From Pseudoruminococcus massiliensis (GTDB lineage Bacteria > Bacillota > Clostridia > Oscillospirales > Acutalibacteraceae), in NCBI RefSeq assembly GCF_900291955.1, contig NZ_OLMR01000004.1, positions 5,553 through 69,552 of the forward strand: a stretch of 64,000 nucleotides of DNA, written 5' to 3'. The translations under genes were made by a program, and so were the position numbers. The notes under the pieces were generated by a model that saw nothing but the letters and a program-made list of their open reading frames with translations, was not told the DNA's origin and searched no databases. Each line of letters opens with the position of its first letter. The stretch's first letter is position 1. Positions 26,353 to 34,424 of the stretch are shown here, piece after piece.

Positions 26353-27723
26353 ATGACACTTGCAAGCACTGACTTCACTAATAGATTATCACAATTATGC
26401 GAAGAATATCGTCAGAATAACGGGTTTACTCATGAAGATTATACTACCTATAATGTTAAGAGAGGTCTTAGAAATCCCGATGGCACAGGCGTTATGGCAG
26501 GTCTTACGAGAATTTGTAATGTTCATGGCTTTCTTGTCGATGATGGTGTTAAGATTCCTGATGAGGGAAAGCTCACATATCGTGGGATAGATGTTAATGA
26601 TATTATAGATGCCTGCATATCAGAAAACAGATTTGGCTATGAGGAAACAGCTTGGCTTTTAATGTTTGGTAAATTGCCAACAAGGGAACAGCTTGAAATG
26701 CTCAAATACTTCCTTGCGGAGGCAAGAGATTTGCCAGAAAATTTTGCTGAGGATATGATTCTTAAAGCACCATCAAGGGATATTATGAATAAGCTTGCCC
26801 GCTCTGTGCTTGCTATGTATTCATTTGATGATAACCCAGATGATAACTCCCTTGAAAATATAGTTCGTCAATCTATTTCTCTCATAGCTTGTCTGCCTAC
26901 AATTATGACCTATGCTTATCAGGTTAAACGCAGACATTTTGAGAATAAGAGTATGTATTTCCACCCGATTGATAAGAGCCTTTCTACAAGCGAGTCTATT
27001 CTTCACGCCTTGCGCCCTGATTGTCATTTTACAGACTCTGAGGCAAAGCTCCTTGACCTATGTATGATACTTCACGCAGAGCATGGCGGTGGCAATAACT
27101 CTACCTTTACAACAAGAGTTCTTTCATCTTCAGGCACAGATACCTATTCTGCTATTTCAGCGGCTATCGGTTCGCTTAAAGGTCCTCGTCATGGTGGAGC
27201 TAACATCAAGGTTAAGCATATGATGGACGAACTTCTTGCTAACATCAAGGATTTGACAGACGAGGAAGAAATTGCAGATTATCTCGGAAAGATTATTACT
27301 AAGGACGCTGGTGACGGTTCGGGCCTTATCTATGGTTTTGGTCACGCAATTTATACACTTTCTGACCCAAGAGCAAAAATCCTCAAGAAAAATGCTAAAA
27401 AGCTTTCTGCAGAAAAGGGTATGACTGATATTTATGAGTTCTATAAGAGAGTAGAAAAGCTCGTTCCAAGTGTTTTTGAAAATGTAAAGGGCAGTAAGAA
27501 GGTTATCTGTGCAAATGTCGATTTCTATTCCGGCTTTGTATATGATATGCTGGGGATTGAAAGCGACCTCTTTACTCCACTCTTTGCTGTTTCGAGGATT
27601 GCGGGCTGGTGCGCTCATAGAATTGAGGAGATTACATATGGTGGAAGAATTATTCGTCCGGCATATCGTTCTATGGTTAAACCTACAGGCTATGTTCCTC
27701 TTGATGAGCGTACAGCAGACTAA
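26353..27723 (+). CDS. Citrate/2-methylcitrate synthase
   Basis: 456 residues, cytosolic; condenses oxaloacetate with acetyl-CoA (or propionyl-CoA). The small-domain and active-site landmarks are present: GKLTYRGIDVNDII, catalytic His in LHAEHGGGNNSTF (about 239-249), GFGHAIYTLSDPRA with the second His (about 330), the catalytic Asp in ANVDFYSGFVY (about 388) and RIAGWCAHRIEE. It has an N-terminal extension of about 40 residues seen in clostridial citrate synthases. It stands alone, with no aconitase or isocitrate dehydrogenase beside it, so it probably feeds glutamate synthesis (inference). Confidence 0.9.
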   Translation: MTLASTDFTNRLSQLCEEYRQNNGFTHEDYTTYNVKRGLRNPDGTGVMAGLTRICNVHGFLVDDGVKIPDEGKLTYRGIDVNDIIDACISENRFGYEETAWLLMFGKLPTREQLEMLKYFLAEARDLPENFAEDMILKAPSRDIMNKLARSVLAMYSFDDNPDDNSLENIVRQSISLIACLPTIMTYAYQVKRRHFENKSMYFHPIDKSLSTSESILHALRPDCHFTDSEAKLLDLCMILHAEHGGGNNSTFTTRVLSSSGTDTYSAISAAIGSLKGPRHGGANIKVKHMMDELLANIKDLTDEEEIADYLGKIITKDAGDGSGLIYGFGHAIYTLSDPRAKILKKNAKKLSAEKGMTDIYEFYKRVEKLVPSVFENVKGSKKVICANVDFYSGFVYDMLGIESDLFTPLFAVSRIAGWCAHRIEEITYGGRIIRPAYRSMVKPTGYVPLDERTAD

Positions 27724-27865
27724 TATTATGATATTAAATTTAAACAATTAGTAAAAAATCCTTTTTTTGTTGTGTGTAACATTGCAATTATCGGCGGTTT
27801 GGTATAAAATATAAGAATATCACTGGTGCATTTACCGTACAAATTTAAAAAGGAGTGCTAATTGA

Positions 27866-29161
27866 ATGAAAATTAAATATAATTGGATTGTCCTTATAAT
27901 AACGGCGGTCGCATCTCTTGGTTTAGGTGTATGGCGTTCTGTTGTTATTAATACTGGTGGAGAGTTTTTTCTTGATAAGTCTATGTATTCGATAGTTATT
28001 TTTGGCTTGATAGCTTCAGGCTTTATCATAGGAGCAATTCTTACCCTTCTCGATAGAGAAACTCCGCAAAATTATGATATTGGCAAGAATTTCTTTGCGG
28101 GTTTTTTTGGCTTGCTGATTTCAATTTGCTTTATTACTAATGGCATACTTGGATTTATGTCAATCTCAAATATTCCAGAAGATACTAATGCACTTTTCTA
28201 TATCATAACAAATCTTTTTGAGATTTTGGCTGGTGGAGTGTTCCTTATGGAATCAGTTTCATCACTTGTTGGCAAAAATTTCTTAAAGACCAAACCGTTA
28301 CTTACAGTTATAGTTCCAGTAATGTTCGCACTAAGACTTATAAATCTTTTCTTTGATTATACAAAGGTTTCTGTTCAAAGCTCAGAGATGTTTGATATAG
28401 TTGCAGTTGCTCTTGCAGCATTATTTATATATTATCACGCAGTTATGTTTGCAGGCTTGAAGAAAAGCTGTATAAAATCTCTGTTTTTCTTTGGTGTACC
28501 AATGATTTGTGCTTGCCTTGCATATGGAGCTGACATTATAGTTTCTGCTGTTCTTTCGGGTGAGTTTAAGATAAATGATAAGCTGATTATGGAGATTTCA
28601 GACATACTGCTTTGCTTTTATACAATTTCACTTCTTGCAGAGATTACAAGCAAGGCTGGTAAGCAGTACCTTCATAAGCAAGCCGAGGAGCTTGAAGAAG
28701 CAGAAAAGGCAGAACTTGATGAAAAATCTGATGCCCAGGAAGAGCCAGCTTATAGCTCCTTTGAGGATATAGCTTCTTTCGGAAAGTCTGCACCACATAT
28801 TCGCAGAGAAACAATTCTTTCTGAGCCTGCTGCAAGTATAGAGCCTAAGCAAGAAGAACCAGAGGTTGCATCTCATGCAGATGCACTTCACAGCATACTT
28901 CAAAGTAATTTTGAACAGGAAGAAAAACAAACTCCGGCAGAGGTAGAACCGCAGCAAGAAGTTGAGGAGATACAACCAGAGCCTGAGCCTATTGTTACAG
29001 GAAATCATATAGCAGATGATATTACATTAACAGACAGCAATCCTGATATAACAAGTGAAACCATTCCAGAGCCAAGTAAGTCTTCATATACACCAACAAC
29101 AGATGGTGTTGATATGGATAGAATAAATCGTTTGCTATTAGAGCTTGAAAAAGATAAATAA
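27866..29161 (+). CDS. Polytopic membrane protein with acidic C-terminal tail
   Basis: 431 residues, family not recognised. Residues about 5-260 contain seven or so hydrophobic helices. The remainder is a long, Glu/Pro-rich, probably disordered cytoplasmic tail beginning KQAEELEEAEKAELDEKS and ending MDRINRLLLELEKDK. ATG after AAAGGAG. Followed by a terminator, so a single-gene unit. Function unknown. Confidence 0.7.
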   Translation: MKIKYNWIVLIITAVASLGLGVWRSVVINTGGEFFLDKSMYSIVIFGLIASGFIIGAILTLLDRETPQNYDIGKNFFAGFFGLLISICFITNGILGFMSISNIPEDTNALFYIITNLFEILAGGVFLMESVSSLVGKNFLKTKPLLTVIVPVMFALRLINLFFDYTKVSVQSSEMFDIVAVALAALFIYYHAVMFAGLKKSCIKSLFFFGVPMICACLAYGADIIVSAVLSGEFKINDKLIMEISDILLCFYTISLLAEITSKAGKQYLHKQAEELEEAEKAELDEKSDAQEEPAYSSFEDIASFGKSAPHIRRETILSEPAASIEPKQEEPEVASHADALHSILQSNFEQEEKQTPAEVEPQQEVEEIQPEPEPIVTGNHIADDITLTDSNPDITSETIPEPSKSSYTPTTDGVDMDRINRLLLELEKDK

Positions 29162-29167
29162 TCAATC

Positions 29168-29197
29168 AAAGGGACGGCTTGAAGCCGTTCTTTTTAT
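29168..29197 (+). terminator. Terminator hairpin
   Basis: GGACGGC and GCCGTTC arms with CTTTTT after, just beyond the membrane protein stop. Confidence 0.6.
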
Positions 29198-29232
29198 GTA
29201 TCATATAAAAAATAATAAATTTAAAAATAGAG

Positions 29233-29262
29233 TTGACAAAAATAGATAAATTGTGCTATTGT
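29233..29262 (+). promoter_or_regulatory. Promoter of the DUF4190-like gene
   Basis: Perfect TTGACA, 18-base spacer, TATTGT; TATATATA-rich DNA follows. Confidence 0.4.
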
Positions 29263-29297
29263 TATATATATAAATATAATATTGAGGAGTTATTATT

Positions 29298-29738
29298 ATG
29301 AATAATTATCCACAAGACCCACAAAATCAGCAAAACCCTCAGCAATATCAGCAACCACAGTACCAACAGTATCCACAGCAGTCTTATCAGCAGCCACCAT
29401 ATCAACAGCCACAGTATCAGCCACAGCCACAATATCCAGCTCCAGAAGACCCAGGTAGGGGTATGGGTATAGCTTCTATGGTTCTTGGTATTATTGGACT
29501 TTGCACAGGCTGGTGCTGGGGCGTTGGTGCGGTTCTTGGTATTGTAGGTATAGTTCTTGCCATTATGTCAGGCAATAAGAGTAAACAAGTAGGCCTAAAG
29601 CAAAATGGCCTTGCAATAACAGGTCTTGTATGCTCTATTATCGCAGTTGTTTGCGGTGCTGGTTGCCTTATATGCACAATATCAGCTTTTAGTGCAGTAA
29701 ATTCTGCTCCTTATGTTTCTTATAACTATAAATGGTAA
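29298..29738 (+). CDS. Gln/Pro/Tyr-rich membrane protein (DUF4190-like)
   Basis: 146 residues. Residues 1-52 are a low-complexity Q/P/Y tract with repeated QQP and PQYQ. Two hydrophobic helices follow (about 58-90 and 104-132) joined by GNKSKQVGLKQNGLAITG, the hallmark of DUF4190 two-helix membrane proteins. No function is known for the family; the disordered N-terminus may mediate clustering. A similar Q/N/P tract occurs in the zinc-ribbon protein at 43.6-45.4 kb. Confidence 0.7.
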   Translation: MNNYPQDPQNQQNPQQYQQPQYQQYPQQSYQQPPYQQPQYQPQPQYPAPEDPGRGMGIASMVLGIIGLCTGWCWGVGAVLGIVGIVLAIMSGNKSKQVGLKQNGLAITGLVCSIIAVVCGAGCLICTISAFSAVNSAPYVSYNYKW

Positions 29739-29800
29739 GGATAAGCGGATATTCGTTTGTAAATGACACAAGGATTTATATTAATCTAAATTAAAATCAA

Positions 29801-29841
29801 AGTGAAGCGTTCTTATTCATGAACGCTTCGCTTCTTTTTTA
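29801..29841 (+). terminator. Terminator hairpin
   Basis: 9-bp stem GAAGCGTTC/GAACGCTTC followed by a T-run; it ends only 16 bases before the next start codon. Confidence 0.8.
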
Positions 29842-29856
29842 AGAGGTTTTTAAGTT

Positions 29857-30663
29857 ATGCTTCCTACAATAAACATTTTTGGAATGAATATTCCAAGCTA
29901 TGGCATATCAGCTATTTTTGGAATAGCATTAGCTGTTATATATATATGGCTGAGTGTAAGGCGGAGAAAAGATATAGACCGCACACAGCTTATAAATATA
30001 CCAGCAGTAGCTTTTATAGGTGCGTTTATAGGAGCTCATATTCTCTATGGAATAACGCATTTAGACAAGCTGTGGTGGTGTATAATGCACCTTGACAAAG
30101 TTTTCAGCTCATGGGAAAATTTTTGGTTTTATACTACCGATATTTGGGGCGGAATGGTATTTTATGGCGGACTTATAGGCGGAATTATTCTTGGCACTAT
30201 TTATTGCAAAAAGCAAAAGCTCGATACAATGTTTTATGCAGATATATATGCCCCTGCGATACCACTATTTCACGCATTTGGCAGAGTGGGCTGCTTTTTG
30301 GGTGGCTGTTGCTATGGAATAGAGAGCAGCTGGGGCGTTGTTTATAATAATCCGAATATCCCAGAGGCTAACGGTGTAACAAGATTGCCTATACAGCTTG
30401 TTGAAAGTGCAGGAGATTTAATAATATTTGCGATATTGCTATTTCTTTCATATAAAAACCTTAGAAAGGGAACTCTTTTTCTGCTATATCTTCTTATGTA
30501 TGGAGCATTAAGAATGACGACGGAATTTTTCCGAGGCGATGAAATAAGAGGTTTTCTCTTTGGAATATCTACATCTCAATGGATAAGCATAATTTTGATT
30601 ATATGTTCTTTAGCTATATTGATTTATAGACACATAAACTTCAAACAAAAAGGAACGGATTAG
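29857..30663 (+). CDS. Prolipoprotein diacylglyceryl transferase family protein, divergent
   Basis: 268 residues, seven hydrophobic helices, membrane protein. The Lgt fold is recognised from IPSYGISAIFGIAL, GGMVFYGGLIGGI and the signature region GRVGCFLGGCCYG (142-154). Compared with E. coli Lgt, the His of the FHGG motif is Tyr here and the Asn and Glu of GRxGNFxNxExxG are replaced by Cys/Gly; the Arg is kept. It may be the working Lgt of this lineage or a paralogue with another acceptor. Lipoproteins exist in this window (for example at 31489 and 39152), so an Lgt is needed somewhere. Confidence 0.75.
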   Translation: MLPTINIFGMNIPSYGISAIFGIALAVIYIWLSVRRRKDIDRTQLINIPAVAFIGAFIGAHILYGITHLDKLWWCIMHLDKVFSSWENFWFYTTDIWGGMVFYGGLIGGIILGTIYCKKQKLDTMFYADIYAPAIPLFHAFGRVGCFLGGCCYGIESSWGVVYNNPNIPEANGVTRLPIQLVESAGDLIIFAILLFLSYKNLRKGTLFLLYLLMYGALRMTTEFFRGDEIRGFLFGISTSQWISIILIICSLAILIYRHINFKQKGTD

Positions 30664-30679
30664 AACCGTTCCTTTTTTA
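30646..30679. terminator. Bidirectional terminator between lgt-like and RHH genes
   Basis: Stem AAAAAGGAACGG/CCGTTCCTTTTT with the lgt-like stop codon in the loop; serves the convergent gene too. Confidence 0.85.
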
Positions 30680-30694
30680 TAATATATGGTTATA

Positions 30695-30889
30695 TTATTC
30701 AACCTCGACATTATCAAGCCCAAACTCAAGCAAAATTCCAATGATTTCATTTCTGGAGCGATTTGTTTCTTTTGCAAGCTCGTCAAGACGATGTATGGTT
30801 TCATCTTTTATGCGAACTGAAATAACCTTGCTTCCGTCCTCACCATTTAATGGATTGCGTTTTTTAATTGTCAGCTTGCTTTCTGCCAT
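30695..30889 (-). CDS. Ribbon-helix-helix DNA-binding protein
   Basis: 64 residues from the ATG at 30889, which follows GGAGGTG; a TTG five codons earlier overlaps that site. After a basic start (SKLTIKKRNP), the ribbon KVISVRIKDETIHRLDELAKETN and the helix SRNEIIGILLEFGL are typical of CopG/Arc-type dimeric repressors. A copy of the palindrome TACAAATTGTA lies 16 bases upstream of its start, consistent with autoregulation (inference). No toxin gene is adjacent. Confidence 0.8.
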   Translation of the reverse strand: MAESKLTIKKRNPLNGEDGSKVISVRIKDETIHRLDELAKETNRSRNEIIGILLEFGLDNVEVE

Positions 30890-30904
30890 TACTATCACCT
30901 CCAA

Positions 30905-30915
30905 TACAAATTGTA
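30905..30915. promoter_or_regulatory. Putative operator 1, TACAAATTGTA
   Basis: 11-base palindrome directly upstream of the RHH gene's ribosome site. The same element with the centre A changed to T occurs at 31013-31023, 108 bp away. Both flank the shared intergenic region of two RHH genes. Confidence 0.45.
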
Positions 30916-30989
30916 AGATTTTTAGATTAAATAATATATGTTACAAAAAGCTTAGTATACTTAAAGCATTAAAAATGTAAAAAATACAG

Positions 30990-31023
30990 TTGACAAAATC
31001 GTAAAAATGTATTACAATTTGTA
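30990..31023 (+). promoter_or_regulatory. Promoter of the second RHH gene with overlapping operator 2
   Basis: Perfect TTGACA (30990-30995), 17-base spacer, TACAAT (31013-31018). The -10 box is the left half of the palindrome TACAATTTGTA (31013-31023), so a bound dimer would block the promoter. The leader of about 140 bases also has the half-sites ATTGTA and TTACAT near 31084-31099. Confidence 0.6.
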
Positions 31024-31164
31024 GTAAAACAAACACTTTTTAACTATGTTTAAAACTCATTTTGAGAAATGTAGTTACATTGAATTGTAGAAAATTACAT
31101 ATGTAACTTATTAGATTATTGGTTATATATTATTTTAAATATACTTATTAAAGGATGGTTGATT

Positions 31165-31326
31165 ATGGAGAAAGCTATAAATTTTAAAATTGATAGTGAG
31201 CTGTATAAAAAGATTAAGATTAAAACTGTAATGGAAGATATTACTATTAAGCAGTATATTCTTGGTTTGATTGAGAAGGATATTGAAAATAGTGAAGCAA
31301 CTATCTCTGATTTTGTAGAAAAATAA
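31165..31326 (+). CDS. Small ribbon-helix-helix-like protein
   Basis: 53 residues, ATG after AAAGGATG. The sequence AINFKIDSELYKKIKIKTVMED followed by ITIKQYILGLIEKDIEN fits a ribbon strand plus two helices, as in ParG/CopG-like regulators of plasmids and partition systems. It has a strong upstream promoter overlapped by a palindrome and a terminator right after it, so it is an independent unit. The overall similarity to the minus-strand RHH protein is low. Confidence 0.65.
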   Translation: MEKAINFKIDSELYKKIKIKTVMEDITIKQYILGLIEKDIENSEATISDFVEK

Positions 31327-31333
31327 GCTTAAT

Positions 31334-31367
31334 AGGAGTAGTCAGAAATATGACTACTCCTTATTTA
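31334..31367 (+). terminator. Terminator of the small RHH gene
   Basis: 11-bp stem AGGAGTAGTCA/TGACTACTCCT followed by TATTTATATTTTT. Confidence 0.75.
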
Positions 31368-31421
31368 TATATTTTTACTGTTAATTCTGCTATATTTTTT
31401 AAACTGCAAAGTTGTATGGTA

Positions 31422-31450
31422 TTGAATTTCACTTAAAAATATGCCATAAT
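31422..31450 (+). promoter_or_regulatory. Promoter of the alpha-amylase gene
   Basis: TTGAAT, 17-base spacer, CATAAT, 38 bases before the start. Confidence 0.5.
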
Positions 31451-31488
31451 TACTATAAAACTATTTCCAAAGTTTATAGGAGGTTAAT

Positions 31489-33861
31489 ATGAAAAAGAAA
31501 AGCTTTTTAAAATCGAGTATTGCGTTAATTCTTGTGGCAATGCTTGTAGGCTCAGCGGTTGGCTGTAAAGGTAATACTGATAATAATGAGTCTAACACAG
31601 GCACAACACAATCAGTAACAGAAAGTAGTACAGAAAAAGTAAGCGTTAATTATGGCTTGACAGATAGCATAAAAGATGGTGCTATTCTCCACGCTTGGTG
31701 CTGGTCTTTTAATACTGTAAAAGAAAGTATGCAGGATATAGCTTATGCAGGCTATTCTACAATTCAAACCTCACCAATTAATGAGTGTTTTGTAGGTGCA
31801 GATGGTGGTATGCAGATAAGCGGTGATGGCAAATGGTATTATCATTATCAGCCAACAGACTGGACAATCGGTAACTATCAGCTTGGCACAAAAGATGAAT
31901 TTAAGGCTATGTGTGATGAGGCTCATAAGTATGGCATTAAGGTTATCGTCGATGTAGTGCCTAACCACACAACAACTCAAGTCGACCAAGTAAATAAAAA
32001 TCTTCTTGATGCTGTTGGTGGCAAGGAAAATCTTTATCACGCAAATGGCTTTAAGGAAATTACAAAGTGGGGCGACCGCTTTGAGTGTACAACAGGTCAG
32101 ATGGGTGGACTTCCTGATGTAAATACTGAAAACAAGAATTTTCAGGATTACTTTATAAAGTATCTTAATGATTGCATTGCTTGTGGTGCAGACGGTTTCA
32201 GATATGATACAGCAAAGCATATCGGACTTCCTGATGACCCTAAGGACAGCAAGGCAACAGAAAATAATTTCTGGCCCCGTGTTATCTCAGAGATTACTAA
32301 CGCAGATAAAATCTTTAACTATGGCGAAGTTCTTCAAGGAGATAACGAAAGAATAGACGAATACCAAAAGGTAATTGGTGCTACAACAGCAAGTGCATAT
32401 GGTGCGACAATTCGTTCATCTATAAATTCTGGTAATCTTCTTGCTTCAAAAATGGAAGATTTGCAAATTGATGTAGATAATCCTACTGCTGTAACATGGG
32501 TAGAATCTCACGATAACTACTGCAGCGACAGCTCTTATAAGACAGTAGATGATAACGAAGTTATCAGGGCGTGGGCAATTATTTGTGCAAGAAAGAGCGG
32601 TACACCACTTTTCTATGACAGACCTTACGGTGCGACAGCAGACAATATGTGGGGTACAATGAATAGAATCGGTGCAGCTGGAAATCCTTTCTATAAAGAT
32701 GCAGCCGTTGTTGCTGTAAACAGATTTAGAAATGCTATGGTCGGTCAGGACGAAAAGCTTCTCAATCCTGACGATACAAAGAAGGTTCTCCTTATTGAAA
32801 GAGGCACAAAGGGTGCAGTTGTTATAAACGGCAGTGATGAGGATTATAAGCTTAATGTCAAAACCTCTCTTGCAGATGGTACATATATAGACAGAGCAGA
32901 CGGAACAACACAATATACAGTTTCTGGCGGAGTTCTTACAGGTACACTCAAGGCCGGTGCAGTAATCGTTCTCTATAATGATGGCTATATTGAAGTTCCA
33001 AGCATTGCATCGGTATCACTCGATGCAGATAATTTCGTTTTCACAGCAGGTTCGACTGAAACTGTAACACTTAAATCAGAAAATGCCGCATCAGCAACAT
33101 ATTCTATTGATGGCGGAACAGAAACAAGCTACAATAACGGTGATAAGCTCGAAATCGGCAAGGACGCTAAGGCAGGTACAGCCGTTAAGGTTACACTTAA
33201 AGCTAATACATCAGCTGGCAACGGTGCAACAGTTATGTCCTACTACTTTACAGTTCAAGAGGATAGAAGCGTTAAGAATGGCACAAAGGTTTACTTCACA
33301 AAGCCATCAAACTGGGGCAACAAGGTTTATGCCTACATCTATGACGAGAGCGGAAGTAAGGTTAAGGAAGCTGCTGCATGGCCTGGCGTTGAATTAAAGG
33401 ACGAGGGCAATTCTAAATACAGCTATACATTTACTGAGGCTTGGGATAATGCACTTATTATATTCTCAGACGGTACAAACCAAGTTCCAGCGGCAAATGA
33501 GCCTGGTATGTTGGTAGAGCCTGAAAAGACCTATACAATAGATTCCGCATCAACTAAAACAGATACAGGAACAGCAGGAACTGCTGATACAGATACAAAT
33601 GCAGAGGGCGTAACAGTTTATTTCACAAAGCCATCAAGCTGGGGCAATACAGTCTATGCTTATGTCTATGACGGTGGCGACCAAGTAGCCTCATGGCCTG
33701 GAACAGCTTGCAAGGACGAGGGCAATTCAAAGTATAGCTATACCTTTACTAAGAATTGGAAGAATCCGCTGATTATATTCACAGACGGAAAAAATCAGTA
33801 TCCAGCCCAAAACGAAGCAGGCTTACCTCTTGAATCAGGCAAGACCTATACAGCAAACTAA
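31489..33861 (+). CDS. Alpha-amylase lipoprotein, GH13 (AmyE-like) with two starch-binding modules
   Basis: 790 residues. N-terminal lipoprotein signal ending SAVGC (Cys26), then a Ser/Thr/Asn linker, so it is probably surface-anchored. The catalytic domain (about 55-510) closely follows B. subtilis AmyE: ILHAWCWSFNT, DVVPNH, GFRYDTAKHI (nucleophile Asp about 239), NYGEVLQG (acid/base Glu about 280) and WVESHDNY (Asp about 341). A beta-sandwich (about 510-592) precedes two CBM26-like modules (about 594-665 and 708-790), each with VYFTKPS, WG, WPG and KYSYTF. It hydrolyses starch outside the cell. No dockerin or sortase signal. Single-gene unit. Confidence 0.93.
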   Translation: MKKKSFLKSSIALILVAMLVGSAVGCKGNTDNNESNTGTTQSVTESSTEKVSVNYGLTDSIKDGAILHAWCWSFNTVKESMQDIAYAGYSTIQTSPINECFVGADGGMQISGDGKWYYHYQPTDWTIGNYQLGTKDEFKAMCDEAHKYGIKVIVDVVPNHTTTQVDQVNKNLLDAVGGKENLYHANGFKEITKWGDRFECTTGQMGGLPDVNTENKNFQDYFIKYLNDCIACGADGFRYDTAKHIGLPDDPKDSKATENNFWPRVISEITNADKIFNYGEVLQGDNERIDEYQKVIGATTASAYGATIRSSINSGNLLASKMEDLQIDVDNPTAVTWVESHDNYCSDSSYKTVDDNEVIRAWAIICARKSGTPLFYDRPYGATADNMWGTMNRIGAAGNPFYKDAAVVAVNRFRNAMVGQDEKLLNPDDTKKVLLIERGTKGAVVINGSDEDYKLNVKTSLADGTYIDRADGTTQYTVSGGVLTGTLKAGAVIVLYNDGYIEVPSIASVSLDADNFVFTAGSTETVTLKSENAASATYSIDGGTETSYNNGDKLEIGKDAKAGTAVKVTLKANTSAGNGATVMSYYFTVQEDRSVKNGTKVYFTKPSNWGNKVYAYIYDESGSKVKEAAAWPGVELKDEGNSKYSYTFTEAWDNALIIFSDGTNQVPAANEPGMLVEPEKTYTIDSASTKTDTGTAGTADTDTNAEGVTVYFTKPSSWGNTVYAYVYDGGDQVASWPGTACKDEGNSKYSYTFTKNWKNPLIIFTDGKNQYPAQNEAGLPLESGKTYTAN

Positions 33862-33880
33862 AATCTAATAAATGCCATAG

Positions 33881-33916
33881 AAAAAGCTGACAGCGAAAAA
33901 CTGTCAGCTTTTTGCT
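33881..33916 (+). terminator. Terminator of the amylase gene
   Basis: 13-bp stem AAAAAGCTGACAG/CTGTCAGCTTTTT. Confidence 0.9.
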
Positions 33917-33963
33917 TAGTATGAGTTTTGAGAGTTTAATTATTTTGCCCATACATTTCTTTC

Positions 33964-34424
33964 CCAAGACAATTAAAGTTTAGGTCAAGCCTTTTTAAAG
34001 GCTTGCAGTTTACAAAGGCAGAGCCTTTGGTCGCTCTCCGCAGAGAGCGAAATACCTTTGGGCAAAGCCCAACATTCTTTGCCTTTTGAGCGGCGGATTT
34101 TATCCGCCGCTTTTTCTTTTGTTAGCAACATTAGTTAAAAAGGGGGCGGACAAAGTCCGCCCCCTTAGGGAGTACGAGATGTTAAGGGCTTCGCCCTTAA
34201 AACCCACCAAAGGCTCTGCCTTTGGAAACCGCAAGCTTTTGAAAAAGCTTGAGCAAAACTTTTGAGTGTCTTGGGAAGGTTTATTAGCTAATCGGTAGAG
34301 CTGAACGGCGTAGCCAGTTCAGCTACGGTAGTTACTTCAATCGCGGCAACAAACTTCCGTTATTCACCACGAGCGAGGCAAAGCCGAGCGATTCCGCGTC
34401 TTCGCCGTGGGTCGGCACCCACAC
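33964..34424. repeat. Composite hairpin repeat R6
   Basis: A short left arm and a full right arm: AGCCTTTTTAAAGGCT, GCTCTCCGCAGAGAGC, AGCGGCGGATTTTATCCGCC, the centre TTTTGTTAGCAACATTAG, GGGGCGGACAAAGTCCGCCC, TAAGGGCTTCGCCCTTA, CCAAAGGCTCTGCCTTTGG, AAGCTTTTGAAAAAGCTT, and the GCGATTCCGCGTCTT module. Two extra palindromes are present: AGCTGAACGGCGTAGCCAGT (then TCAGCT) at about 34299-34325 and GTGGGTCGGCACCCAC at the right end. The latter abuts the dacA stop codon. Confidence 0.87.
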
